A DNA stretch of 64,000 bases from Trebonia sp963785645 (GTDB lineage Bacteria > Actinomycetota > Actinomycetes > Streptosporangiales > Streptosporangiaceae): contig CAWAWG010000019.1 in assembly GCA_963785645.1 (NCBI GenBank), positions 62,001 to 126,000 of the forward strand, written 5' to 3'. Positions within the stretch are counted from its first letter, which is position 1. Each line of letters opens with the position of its first letter. The notes under the pieces were generated by a model. The model made no database searches and was not told where the DNA came from. It saw nothing but the letters and a program-made list of their open reading frames with translations. Position numbers and translations under genes: made by a program. Positions 33,357 through 41,158 of this stretch are shown here, piece by piece.

Positions 33357-33960
33357 AGAGACCGGGTCGATTGCGCCGATCTTCCGCACCGATACCCAGG
33401 CGCGCCTGCTGGCGCGCCTGTTCCTCCGGCCGCAGGAGAACTGGACGCTCGCGAGCCTGGCCCGCGAGCTGAGCCTGTCCCCTTCCACTCTGCACCGTGA
33501 CGTCCAGCGCCTGGAGGACGCGGAGCTCCTCACGGTGACGCAGGTCGGGCGCGCGCGGATCCTGCATGCGAACGCGGCCCACCCCCTGGCCAGGCCCCTG
33601 ACCGAGATACTCGAGTACATGTACGGCCCGCGCACGGTCATTGCCGAGGAGTTCTCCGCGATCCCCGGGATCACGAGGCTGGCCATCTTCGGCTCCTGGG
33701 CCGCCCGCCATGCCGGGATAAGCGGGCACGTCCCCCGCGACATCGACGTCCTCGTCGTGGGGGACACAGACCGCGGCGCCGTCTACGCAGCCGCCGACCG
33801 CGCCCAGGCACGGACAGGACTGCCGGTCAACCCGGTCCTCGCGTCGAACCGCCGCTGGGAAGCCGACGCTGACGGGCTCATCCGGCAGATCAAGTCCAGC
33901 CCCACGATCGACCTCACCGACGACATCACGGCCGGCAACCCCGGGACGGAGACAGCATGA
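33349..33960 (+). CDS. winged-helix plus nucleotidyltransferase (MNT-type) protein
   Basis: The 203-residue protein has an N-terminal winged helix (FLRPQENWTLASLARELSLSPSTLHRDVQRLEDAELLTVTQVGRARIL) followed by a minimal nucleotidyltransferase domain with AIFGSWAARHAG and DIDVLVVGD, the GSxxxG...DxD core. MNT proteins of this kind are antitoxins of HEPN toxins, modifying the toxin by (oligo)AMPylation. The ATG of a HEPN-like partner overlaps the stop (ATGA) at 33957, but the partner is cut to 26 codons. A palindromic operator covers the start. The added winged helix suggests autoregulation, a compact antitoxin-repressor design. Confidence 0.85.
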   Translation: MRRETGSIAPIFRTDTQARLLARLFLRPQENWTLASLARELSLSPSTLHRDVQRLEDAELLTVTQVGRARILHANAAHPLARPLTEILEYMYGPRTVIAEEFSAIPGITRLAIFGSWAARHAGISGHVPRDIDVLVVGDTDRGAVYAAADRAQARTGLPVNPVLASNRRWEADADGLIRQIKSSPTIDLTDDITAGNPGTETA

Positions 33961-34037
33961 GCCGCTGGGCGCGCGGCGAGGCGGAGATCGAGCAGATGCT
34001 CTCGGACAAGCTACTAGAGCACCTCGGGCTGTTCTAG
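33957..34037 (+). pseudogene. stub of a HEPN-type toxin partner
   Basis: Only 26 residues are encoded: MSRWARGEAEIEQMLSDKLL followed by EHLGLF and a stop. This is like the N-terminus of HEPN partners of MNT proteins (a W...E.EI..L pattern). The ATGA overlap with the upstream gene shows coupled translation. After the stop the operator-like sequence reappears rather than HEPN sequence, so the gene has been truncated, possibly through recombination between the repeated operator regions. Confidence 0.65.
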
Positions 34038-34047
34038 CCGCGCCGTC

Positions 34048-34086
34048 AATCTTCGGAGAAGACGACGATACCTCCGCAATACACGA
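34048..34086. repeat. second copy of the MNT-gene operator region
   Basis: TCTTCGGAGAAGACGACGAT and the bases after it match the TCTTCGAAGAAGACGAAGAT region at 33319-33356 at most positions. It is placed just after the truncated HEPN stub. Confidence 0.75.
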
Positions 34087-34528
34087 AGGGAAGATAAAGC
34101 CCACGTTCCAGATCGGCCAAATCTGATCGTCAGATCTGCCGTACCGGTCGGCGCGGAGCTACCGACTCTGACGCGGGTCCGGGGGCTGTTGCGTGGGTCC
34201 CGGCCGGGCTGGCCGACGGCGAGTACTTGCCGAGGCGGGAGGGAGCGGCCTGTGGAACGGCAGTCAGCTGGCTTCATCCAGCAGAGTGAAATCCTTCTCT
34301 GTGAATTTGGCTCGCCTCAATGATCTCGCACCTGAAATTCGTGGTTGGATGTCACCTAGACCGTCACGAATGAGCCGGGACGAGATCCCATCCGGATGGA
34401 GCGCCAGCGTAGAACTCGGATCTTCAGGTGCATAAAATGCACAGCATCTGATGACATCAGAATTAGCTAATTGCAGGATATGCTTGCCCTGGTGACGAGA
34501 GTGTGATTGCAGCAGCGAAGGGGGAGCC
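34087..34528. other. intergenic gap, no gene seen
   Basis: About 440 bases with mixed composition. It may include remnants of a second MNT/HEPN unit whose operator is at 34048-34086, but I see no coding match. Confidence 0.4.
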
Positions 34529-34744
34529 GTGAGCGGAGGCTGCGGAGGCCACGGCGGCGGCCCGACCCTGCCACGGCGCCGTGCGAACGGGCGGACTGTG
34601 CAGTACCGGCCGGAGTCGCACGCCTCGAACCCGGCCCTGGATGTGATCGTCTCTGGTGTTCTCTACACCCTGCTCGCCCTTGTGACCGGTGCACCTCTAC
34701 TGATCGGCCTCTTTATCGGGCTGCACGTGACCGGGGTTATCTGA
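34529..34744 (+). CDS. small single-pass membrane protein
   Basis: The 71-residue frame starts at GTG 34529 after GGGGGAG at 5-nt spacing. A Gly-rich basic N-terminus (MSGGCGGHGGGPTLPRRRANG) is followed by a hydrophobic hairpin or helix, IVSGVLYTLLALVTGAPLLIGLFIGLHVTGVI. The family is unknown. The good ribosome site and strong hydrophobic segment support it as real, but it could be chance. Confidence 0.5.
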   Translation: MSGGCGGHGGGPTLPRRRANGRTVQYRPESHASNPALDVIVSGVLYTLLALVTGAPLLIGLFIGLHVTGVI

Positions 34745-34913
34745 CCACGGCACACGCTTCCCGCCGCCCCGGGGGCCTGGCATCGCACCGACCGTTCGCG
34801 GCCTAACCCGATGTGCTTCAGCGCCTCGCGTCGCGACAACGGCGAGAGGCGGCCGCCGCGGGCCGAGACGAAGCGGCTCACCTCTGCCGGGTCGGTCCGC
34901 GCATACTGAGGGG

Positions 34914-35234
34914 ATGCCTGAGACTCCAGTGGTGAACTGCGTCCTGCTCTGGGCCAGACCGGGAATGGAAGCCGCGCTCAGCGCCTATGAGGACAAGGTG
35001 CTGCGCCTGGTCGCCGAGCACGGCGGCCGCGTCCTGCAGCGCGGGACCGTCCTGCCCGGCTCCCAGCCCGACGGCGAGCCGCCCGCAGAGGTGCAGATCC
35101 TTGAGATGCCCTCCGAGGCGAGCCTGGACGCCTACGTGAACGACCCCCGGCGTCTGGCCCTGGCAGCCGAACGGGACGCGGCCATCGCCCGCACGGACCT
35201 CTTCCGCATCCAGCCGGTTTCACCGCCCGCGTGA
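34914..35234 (+). CDS. DUF1330-like small protein
   Basis: The 106-residue protein resembles DUF1330/dimeric alpha-beta-barrel proteins: VNCVLLWARPGMEAALSAYEDKVLRLVAEHGGRVLQRGTV, then EVQILEMPSEASLDAYVNDPRRLALAAERDAAIARTDLFRI. The alternation fits a ferredoxin-like fold. Function unknown; possible small-molecule-binding or monooxygenase-like protein. Confidence 0.7.
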   Translation: MPETPVVNCVLLWARPGMEAALSAYEDKVLRLVAEHGGRVLQRGTVLPGSQPDGEPPAEVQILEMPSEASLDAYVNDPRRLALAAERDAAIARTDLFRIQPVSPPA

Positions 35235-35345
35235 CCAGGGCCCCGGAGTCCTGAGGCGCCAGCATAACGAACGGTGGTTACTTGCACGCGCAGCACACCA
35301 GGAGTGCTGCCCGGCCAACCCGACCGAATGGAAGTACCATCCTCC

Positions 35346-35390
35346 GTGTCCCGTATCTTCATCACCGGCTCCACCAACGGACTGCAATCG
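35346..35390 (+). pseudogene. N-terminal remnant of an SDR
   Basis: GTG 35346 begins SRIFITGSTNGL, the TGxxxGL start of a short-chain dehydrogenase, but the sequence after about 35385 no longer fits the family. A 15-codon remnant, probably left by a deletion. Confidence 0.5.
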
Positions 35391-35547
35391 CAGCAGCGCG
35401 AACTTCGGCATATGCACCTAGATGTATTCGCGTGGTCAGCCTGCTTGAGGGCGGTGCATAATATTCCTTGCCCGGAATATGCCGCTGATGTAATACCAGC
35501 TTCCTGGACATTGACGGCCGGAAGAGTCCGGGCGGTGGCTGGACCAG

Positions 35548-35910
35548 TTGGAAGGGGAAGCCCGATCGGGCGACGAGCGGTCACGGCCCATCCTGACGTT
35601 CACCGCCCGCGCCCTTGACCAGTTGCGGAACCTGACCGACCCGCCCACCCAGGAGACCGAGACCGCGACGCTTCGCTGGGTAAGGCAGTCGCGCCGCTAC
35701 CCGTTGTGGCGCGTTTCGCACGCCTACCACCCGCAGGTGGCCGTCCGGCTCATCTGCTGGTTCCCGCCGGGAGCCGGCACCGTGGTCGTCGCGCTGTACG
35801 CCACCGACAAGGCGAAGCTCGGCGACGTGTTCTACGACGGGGCCGCGGCCCGCGCCGACCCGATGATCGACCAGTGGAAGCGCGAGACAGCCTACGAGGA
35901 GAAGCCATGA
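35548..35910 (+). CDS. RelE/ParE-like toxin (probable)
   Basis: The 120-residue protein, from TTG 35548, has the compact beta-rich character of actinomycete toxin-like proteins: ILTFTARALDQLRNL, RRYPLWRVSHAYHPQVAVRLICWFPPGAGTVVVALYATDKAKLGDVFYDGAAARADPMIDQWKRE. The next gene overlaps by four bases (ATGA at 35907) and begins with MTDDDAPQRWRR, as expected for a downstream antitoxin, but it is broken by an IS630-type remnant. The toxin assignment rests on general similarity and gene order, not on a decisive motif. If functional, the toxin would be without its antitoxin here. Confidence 0.6.
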   Translation: MEGEARSGDERSRPILTFTARALDQLRNLTDPPTQETETATLRWVRQSRRYPLWRVSHAYHPQVAVRLICWFPPGAGTVVVALYATDKAKLGDVFYDGAAARADPMIDQWKRETAYEEKP

Positions 35911-35945
35911 CCGACGACGACGCCCCGCAGCGGTGGCGGCGGTAG
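35907..35945 (+). pseudogene. truncated antitoxin gene
   Basis: Twelve codons, MTDDDAPQRWRR, then a stop created at the junction with the IS630-type remnant. It overlaps the toxin-like gene by ATGA. Only the acidic start of the putative antitoxin is left. Confidence 0.5.
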
Positions 35946-36634
35946 GGCTGGGCGATGACGGAGCCGCTGGCCAGGTCGAACGCGGCGAACAGGCTGGTGG
36001 TGCCGTGGCGGACGTAGTCGCGGGTCATCCGGGCCGGGGTCGTGGGCAGCGCCGGCAGGATCGGGGCGGTGCGGTCCAGGGCCTGGATCTGCGATTTCTC
36101 GTCCACGCACAGGACCAGGGCGTTCTCCGGCGGGCTCATGTAGAGGCCGGCGACGTCGCGGACCTTGTCGATGAACATGGGGTCGGTACTGAGCTTCCAG
36201 GTCTCGACGATGTGCGGCTTGAGGCCGAACGCCCGCCAGATCCGGGAGACCGCCGACTGGGACATGCCCTCTGACCTGGCCATCGACCGGGTAGACCAGC
36301 GGGTGTCCCCGTTCGGCGGCACCTGCTCCAGCGTCGCGGCGATCACCTTCTCCACGTGCTCGTCGGTGACCGTCCGCGGGCGGCCGGGCCGCGGCTCGTC
36401 GTTCAGCCCCTTCAGCCGCGCCTCCAGGAACCGCGACCGCCACTTGCCCGCCGTTGTCCGTGATATCCCCAGCTCAGCGGACACCGCGCTGACACTGGCA
36501 CCGGCCGCGAAGGTCAGGATGATCCGCGACCGCAGCGCCAGCGCCTGCGCGGTCTTCCGCCGCCGCGCCCATCCCTCCAGGACCCGCCGCTCGTCATCGG
36601 ACAGCACCAGCGGCTCAAGCTTCGGACTCGCCAT
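35935..36634 (-). pseudogene. IS630 family transposase, C-terminus missing
   Basis: The first 235 or so residues form an IS630-type transposase: an HTH region (SRIILTFAAGASVSAVSAELGISRTTAGKWRSRFLEARLKGLNDEPRPGRPR), a second HTH (VPPNGDTRWSTRSMARSEGMSQSAVSRIWRAFGLKPHIVETWKLS) and the first catalytic Asp in LVLCVDEKSQIQALDRT. After SGSVIAQPYRRHR near 35935 the frame runs into unrelated sequence from the toxin-antitoxin locus; the second Asp and the Glu are lost. It cannot be an active transposase. The 5' end still has an IS end-like sequence at 36650-36680. Confidence 0.82.
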
Positions 36635-36649
36635 GAGCCAAGCCTACAA

Positions 36650-36680
36650 GGTAACCAGGAATTAATGATTCAGGACACTA
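36650..36680. mobile_element. IS630-type right end remnant
   Basis: Read on the minus strand it begins TAGTGTCCTGAATCATTAAT, which looks like an IS630-type terminal repeat next to a TA dinucleotide. The opposite end has been lost. Confidence 0.5.
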
Positions 36681-36718
36681 GCGGACCGGTTGCTCTTTCA
36701 GTCCGGCAGGCCTGGCAG

Positions 36719-36896
36719 CTATCGCAGTGACGCGGTGAACCGGTCCCACGCTTCGACGCTGAAAGTCAGCGTCGAGCCGTCGCGGTTGGTCGTATCCCGT
36801 ACCGCGACGGCGCGGGCCGCGTTGCGAACTTCGACGCAGTTCCCGGAGCCGTTGCTATAGCTGGCCTTGCGCCAGTCGGAACCCTCGTTACCCATT
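36719..36896 (-). CDS. DUF397 domain-containing protein
   Basis: The 58-residue protein MGNEGSDWRKASYSNGSGNC, then VEVRN and AVAVRDTTNRDG, ending VEAWDRFTASL, matches DUF397: a W.KS(S/Y)YS.G.GNCVEV start, a VAVRDS-like middle and an FAxWxxF end. DUF397 genes sit after XRE/DUF5753 regulators throughout Streptomyces and relatives and influence development or secondary metabolism. Here it overlaps the upstream regulator by nine bases, so both are translated together. Confidence 0.9.
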
Positions 36897-37775
36897 GGTC
36901 AGTGCCTCCGCTGCTTCCAGAATCATTTCCCTTGACGCCTCTTCGCTGAGGGCATGCTGCCAGATCCCCGCGAACGCCTCCGCGTAGCGCTCGATCTCGT
37001 TCGGCTTGTCCAGGTACAGGGCACCCGTGTAGAGGTCCGCGTACACGGTAGGCGGCTCGCTTTCCTGCCCGCCGCCGTTGAGGGGGAACCGCAGCACGTT
37101 GAACGAGCCGGACACGATGCCCGGGTGGTAGCCCACCGCGAACGGGACCACCCGCAGCGACACGTTCCGCAGTTCCGACGCCTCTGCCAGGCGCCGCAGC
37201 TGCGTGGCCATCACCGCCGCGCCGCCGACGGGACGCCTCAGCACGGACTCATTGAGCGCGACCTGGAGCGCGGGCGGGTCGATCGTGCGGCGCACGAGCG
37301 CCTGCCGCGCCATGCGCAGGCCGACCCTCCGGTCGGCATCCTCGTCGCTCTCATCCGGGTGGTCCGCCTTGATCAGCGTCCGGGCGTAGTCCGGGACCTG
37401 GAACAGCCCCGGCACCAGGTCCTGCTCGTACAGGAACAGCTTCGACGCCGCCGCCTCAAGCCCGACGTACAGGTCGAACCACTCGGGTACGGCGTCGCCG
37501 TAGGCCTGCCACCAGCCGCGCGCCTTGGTTTCCTTGGCCAGGCCCATCAGGGCGGCCGTCATGTCAGCCGGCACGGCGTACACACGGCACATCACTTCCA
37601 CGTCGAAGCTGCGCAGGCTCGTCTGCCCGGTCTCGATCCGCCAGATCTTGGTCTCGGACCACTCGAGCCCGCGCGCCGCGTCTTTCACGGTCAGCCCCGC
37701 CTGGTTCCGCAGGTCGCGTAGGTAGCGGCCCAGTTGCCGCCGGGGGACGGTGGAGCCGGTCAACGTGTCGGCCAC
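36888..37775 (-). CDS. XRE family HTH regulator with DUF5753
   Basis: From GTG 37775 the product is about 295 residues. The N-terminal HTH is LGRYLRDLRNQAGLTVKDAARGLEWSETKIWRIETGQTSLRSFDVEVMCRVY. The DUF5753 part follows: AASKLFLYEQDLVPGLFQVPDYARTLIKA, then RQALVRRTIDPPALQVALNESVLRRPVGG and VSGSFNVLRFP. GTG has a GGCAGGTG ribosome site. The pair with DUF397 is a conserved actinomycete regulatory module. It is divergent from a two-gene operon of small proteins starting at 38009, which may be its targets. Confidence 0.92.
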   Translation of the reverse strand: MADTLTGSTVPRRQLGRYLRDLRNQAGLTVKDAARGLEWSETKIWRIETGQTSLRSFDVEVMCRVYAVPADMTAALMGLAKETKARGWWQAYGDAVPEWFDLYVGLEAAASKLFLYEQDLVPGLFQVPDYARTLIKADHPDESDEDADRRVGLRMARQALVRRTIDPPALQVALNESVLRRPVGGAAVMATQLRRLAEASELRNVSLRVVPFAVGYHPGIVSGSFNVLRFPLNGGGQESEPPTVYADLYTGALYLDKPNEIERYAEAFAGIWQHALSEEASREMILEAAEALTNG

Positions 37776-38008
37776 GATGTCACCTGCCTTCGGTCTGATG
37801 GTATCTGGCACCCGATATGAAAGCTTCCACACACCCGGTCTGAAATGCAATATCCCGAACGAAGATTTTACTCAGGAGATTCGATATGAAAGCTTGCAGA
37901 TTGGATCTCCCCTCTGCAATCGTGACTACACGCTCCGCCGCTGTCGGCTGGGCAACCGCCCCCGAGTCACGGCGGCGGGGCGGTCCACCAAGGAAAAGGC
38001 AAAGGGTC

Positions 38009-38215
38009 ATGGATAACTTCAGCGAAGACTTCACCCGGCTTGACGATTCCGCACTGCTCAGCAGGCGGGCGGAGATGCGCGACGAGCTCGAACGGCTGCC
38101 GTCTGCGTCTCCCGGCCACGTCGTGCTGTCGGCGCTGTACGACCAGAGCACGCAAGAGATCAATGACAGGGCTCGGAAAGCCTGGTCCCGGGACAACAAG
38201 GAGCACCACCAGTGA
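38009..38215 (+). CDS. small hypothetical protein, first of a coupled pair
   Basis: The 68-residue protein MDNFSEDFTRLDDSALLSRRAEMRDELERLPSAS is helical and charged, with no known motif. ATG 38009 has AAAGGG just upstream. It overlaps the next gene (GTGA at 38212), so the two are translated together. Position opposite the XRE/DUF397 module suggests co-regulation. Confidence 0.6.
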   Translation: MDNFSEDFTRLDDSALLSRRAEMRDELERLPSASPGHVVLSALYDQSTQEINDRARKAWSRDNKEHHQ

Positions 38216-38376
38216 ACGAACCAGTCGCCGTCGAAGCGGCGATCAGCCACCTGCCGGCCAAGGCCGCCCGGATGGCCGCGATCGAGATTCTGCTCGCCGA
38301 CCCCGCAGCGCTAGACGACGACACGCTTGAAGCCGGGCTGTACATTCTGCGCGAGAAGCTGCGCGCGGCCGGGTAG
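38212..38376 (+). CDS. small hypothetical protein, second of a coupled pair
   Basis: The 54-residue product MNEPVAVEAAISHLPAKAAR, then MAAIEILLADPAALDDDTLEAGLYILREKL, is helical and acidic, with no recognised family. GTG 38212 overlaps the previous stop by four bases. It is not on any list of common families I can name. Confidence 0.55.
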   Translation: MNEPVAVEAAISHLPAKAARMAAIEILLADPAALDDDTLEAGLYILREKLRAAG

Positions 38377-38447
38377 GCGAGCCGTCGCACCGGGCGGGTA
38401 CAGGCGAGTCGCCGAACACGTCCGCGACTAGATCACCAAGGGATGTT

Positions 38448-38475
38448 GCTGTCGGGCGCGCTCGCGCCCGACAGC
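38448..38475. repeat. hairpin related to the 8-kb hairpin repeats
   Basis: Perfect 12-bp arms, 38448-38459 (GCTGTCGGGCGC) and 38464-38475, with a four-base loop. The TGTCG...GGCGC...GCGCC...CGACA layout matches the hairpins at 8018-8055, 8198-8234 and 8610-8644. Confidence 0.75.
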
Positions 38476-38505
38476 GCCGCCCTCACCGGCGAAACCCCAA
38501 TGCGG

Positions 38506-38730
38506 GGAAGTTAAGGGCTCGGCTCGGACGCCTGCTTCGGGCGGCCGGGGGCTGCTTTCCCGGCCGCCAGCGACGTAGGGCCAGTACCGACGAGTAGCTG
38601 TCCCAGGATGCGGCATATGTGGAGCACGAAATGGCCCTATGAGCCGCGGGGCCCCGGCCGGCACCCTGACCGGGAGGAACGAACTTCATCACCAGCCGCA
38701 GCAGTTCGCTAAGTTCCCGGCATTGGGCGA
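38506..38730 (-). repeat. 226-bp dispersed repeat, copy 2 (reverse orientation)
   Basis: The reverse complement aligns with 8302-8527 from GCCCAATGCCGGGAAC to CCCTTAACTTCC. The long-range stem CATAGGGCCA / TGGCCCTACG is kept except for one base near its end, while loop bases differ. It sits between two small genes and the grpB-like gene. Confidence 0.8.
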
Positions 38731-38802
38731 AACCCGGGACTCCCCCGCCACTCCCCGCCGCATACTGAACAGTCTCATGGGCACGGCAGGTCGCCATCAC
38801 CG

Positions 38803-39381
38803 TCATCCGGCTCTGCCGGCTGGCGCCCAGCCGGTACGGGCCGCCCACTCCTCCGCCGGCAGGTAGACCAGGTCGCACACCGGGTCCTTGAGGTCGGCGT
38901 ACGCCCCGGTGTCCTGGAACGGCAACCCGGCGGCCAGGCGCTTGAACTGCCCGTATGCTTTTGCAGTCGCCGGATGCGAACGCAGGTAGTCCCGGAACAG
39001 CAGGGCATAGCGCTGGTTGGCACGGCCGTCGACGCGAATGTGCAGGTTCACCCGGCGCTCACCGACCGGCTCGCAGACGAGCCGCTTCACCCACTGGCCG
39101 TCGTCCTCGGGCATGCCCGGCACCGGGTGGTCGCGACGCGGCGAACGCGCCTGCCAGCCGGCGCCGACCAGCTCGCCGGAAGCCCTGTCCAGCAGGGCCT
39201 CCTCGCCGACGGTCGCCTGCACGTCCAAGATGTCTTTGGCGTCGAGGCCGGGCACCGAGGTCGACCCGATGTGGTCGACGCGGGCCAACGTCGCGCCGAG
39301 GACCATGCGCACCCGCGCGGCGACGGTCTCATACTCGCGGCCCCACCCCGGGTCGGCGTCGGCGATCACGACTACGCCCAT
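38803..39381 (-). CDS. GrpB family (UPF0157) nucleotidyltransferase-like protein
   Basis: The 192-residue protein from ATG 39381 has the GrpB/UPF0157 pattern: VVIADADPGWGREYETVAARVRMVLGATLARVDHIGSTSVPGLDAKDILDVQATV near the start, and ERRVNLHIRVDGRANQRYALLFRDYLRSHPATAKAYGQFKRL near the end. HIGSTSVPGLxAKDxxDxQ is the signature. The family is related to nucleotidyltransferases; some are fused to CoaE. Role unknown. The longer frame to 39444 adds residues without family match. Confidence 0.88.
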   Translation of the reverse strand: MGVVVIADADPGWGREYETVAARVRMVLGATLARVDHIGSTSVPGLDAKDILDVQATVGEEALLDRASGELVGAGWQARSPRRDHPVPGMPEDDGQWVKRLVCEPVGERRVNLHIRVDGRANQRYALLFRDYLRSHPATAKAYGQFKRLAAGLPFQDTGAYADLKDPVCDLVYLPAEEWAARTGWAPAGRAG

Positions 39382-39545
39382 AGCCGTGATGATCGCACAC
39401 CGTCCCCCGGCCCCGTACGCGAACCTCGTCTGCGGACTCGTCACCGCCCAGCCAGCCGACTGACGCGCCTATCGGAGCACGTCGCATGATGCCGCCGCGC
39501 CGACGGGTACTCGGCCCGGCCGGGCATACCGATCCGCACTGCCGC

Positions 39546-40301
39546 CTAGAACAAGCGACCGTCCGAGGGCGCCGTGACCTCATGCGGCACCGGCCTCGAG
39601 TTCATCGCCTCGATTCCCGGTTTGCTGTCAGGGCTGATCGTCGCCGGGGCCGCAGTCGACGCAGAGTCCGGTCCGCAGGTCTGCGGGACTGTCGGCGACC
39701 GACTCGCACGACACGCAGCGGATACCGCGCACAACGACCGATGGCTCGGCATGGGCGGATCCGCCGGCCTGACGTCGAAGGCGTCCGCATGCGCTGAGAA
39801 CAGCCGCGGGTGCTGGCGGGCGATGAGCGCGTGCATCTCCGCAGCTGTCCTGGGCGGGTTCTTCATGTTCGCCACCAGCAGGCCGAGTGCCTGCAGATAC
39901 GCATGGCGGGGGAAGCGCAGGGCCATGAACAGGTCAGGGTGAACGGCGGAAAACCGGAGCCCGGCCAGGTCATCCTCAGCGAAGTCGTCAACGTCGGCGG
40001 TTACCAGGAAACTCGCGCGCGCGGCATCCGCGTCGGCGAGCACTTGACGGGCGGAGGCCGCCGTTGCCCCGAAGCGCTCAGGGCCGGTACCGGCTGGCCC
40101 GAGCACCCGGTCGAGCCGCTTCCTCAGGCCGGAGACCGGCAGCGCGGACCCGCGCACGTGACGGTCGGCTTCCGCCTCGACGTGGGCACTCCACGTGACC
40201 GCCAGGCCGCTTGGGTCGGCACCGACCAGGAGCAGGGTCCGTGTCACGGGCCTAGCCAGCACGTTAGCGTCGAGGAAGACCAGGGTCCGGTCATTGGCCA
40301 T
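39546..40301 (-). CDS. PIN-domain toxin (VapC-like), C-terminus possibly frameshifted
   Basis: The PIN fold is clear: LVFLDANVLARPVTRTLLL (first Asp), WSAHVEAEADRHV (Glu), and ASFLVTADVDDFAEDDLAG (further Asp). The in-frame C-terminus after about residue 175 is Pro/Ser-rich and unconvincing. In another frame the segment RCVSCESVADSPADL then RTGLCVDCG, ending at the stop 39628-39630, gives a CxxC-14-CxxC zinc ribbon, suggesting one frameshift near 39755. The gene overlaps the upstream antitoxin by 11 bases, the usual order for these toxin-antitoxin pairs. PIN toxins are RNases that cut tRNA or mRNA. Confidence 0.85.
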   Translation of the reverse strand: MANDRTLVFLDANVLARPVTRTLLLVGADPSGLAVTWSAHVEAEADRHVRGSALPVSGLRKRLDRVLGPAGTGPERFGATAASARQVLADADAARASFLVTADVDDFAEDDLAGLRFSAVHPDLFMALRFPRHAYLQALGLLVANMKNPPRTAAEMHALIARQHPRLFSAHADAFDVRPADPPMPSHRSLCAVSAACRASRSPTVPQTCGPDSASTAAPATISPDSKPGIEAMNSRPVPHEVTAPSDGRLF

Positions 40302-40650
40302 ACAGGTCGGATTCCAGGTCGGCGCTGACGTCCGAGATCATCGCGCCCAGCACCGCGTCGCGGAACCGCTCGAACTCGCGGACCGGGATGCGGTAGTGAG
40401 CACCTACCCGCACGGCGGTGATCTCGCCGCTCTTTATCCGCCGCGTGATCGTCGACCGGGACATGCCGAGCCGTTCGGCAGCCTGTGCGGGAGTGAGGGT
40501 CTCAGGCCGGGCGGTCAGCCGGACGACCGCCCCCGCGGCAGCAGCCTCGCGCAGGTAGTCCGCCAGGGCCGCCCATTCCGGATCAGCCTTGGGGTCGAAG
40601 GCGTGCGAGGTCATGCGCGTGGGATCGATGGTCAGCATCTCCATGTCCAT
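40291..40650 (-). CDS. excisionase-type HTH antitoxin of the PIN toxin
   Basis: The 119-residue protein has the MerR/excisionase HTH (PETLTPAQAAERLGMSRSTITRRIKSGEITAVRVGAHYRIPVREFERFRD). It precedes and overlaps the PIN toxin gene. A perfect inverted repeat GAACAGTT/AACTGTTC lies about 22 bp upstream (40672-40697), a good autoregulatory operator. A near copy of this gene with its promoter is found at 43030-43592. Confidence 0.88.
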   Translation of the reverse strand: MDMEMLTIDPTRMTSHAFDPKADPEWAALADYLREAAAAGAVVRLTARPETLTPAQAAERLGMSRSTITRRIKSGEITAVRVGAHYRIPVREFERFRDAVLGAMISDVSADLESDLYGQ

Positions 40651-40773
40651 GCGGTCAGGGTAACCCGTCTTGAACAGTTGGGTCCATCTAACTGTTCACC
40701 GAAGCGGAACTATGCATGAGTATAGTCGTGACCGGTTTACCTCAGGTGACGTCATACGTCCGGCTTGCGGGAC
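40315..40773 (-). repeat. duplicated antitoxin/promoter segment, copy A
   Basis: About 459 bp aligns with 43138-43592 at high identity (roughly nine in ten bases by eye), from the C-terminal half of the antitoxin coding region through the start and operator to GTCATACGTCCGGCTTG. Confidence 0.85.
40672..40697. promoter_or_regulatory. operator-like inverted repeat of the antitoxin gene
   Basis: GAACAGTT (40672-40679) and AACTGTTC (40690-40697) are exact complements. The duplicated copy keeps the first arm and has one change in the second arm. Confidence 0.65.
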
Positions 40774-41158
40774 CGCCGGCACCTGACGCAGCTAGAAGTT
40801 CCCCTTGGCAAAGCGGCAAGGTAGCCGAGCCCGAGAACTGACCGAGAACCGACCAAGTACCGATGCCACGCCGGGATGCGCTGCGACTCCATCACCGGTG
40901 GCCACGCGCCGCAGACGGCTGGGCGGCCGGCGAGCGTTCGGCTAAGGCTTGGCGCCGTGAATGTGCCGGGGCCACAGTTACCACGGATCGTTTAGGATAA
41001 GAATTTTGATCTTTAGCTTTGACCTGTATGGTAATCCCTACGCGCTGCCAGGTCGTAGTAGCGGCTGCTTGGGCAAGGCAATCGGCTCCGCGAGAGAGAA
41101 GAATTCCGTCGGCGCGAAGACGCAGGTCACGACTCGGTATCTGGGCCACAATTGGGTT
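40774..41158. other. intergenic gap
   Basis: Nearly 400 bases in which I see no gene. It ends with an AT-richer stretch just before the membrane-protein gene. Confidence 0.4.

Noticed and set aside
32737..34104. A 455-residue minus-strand protein containing the VOC domain
   Set aside because: Only the last 154 residues match a family; the upstream part overlaps the well-supported MNT gene.
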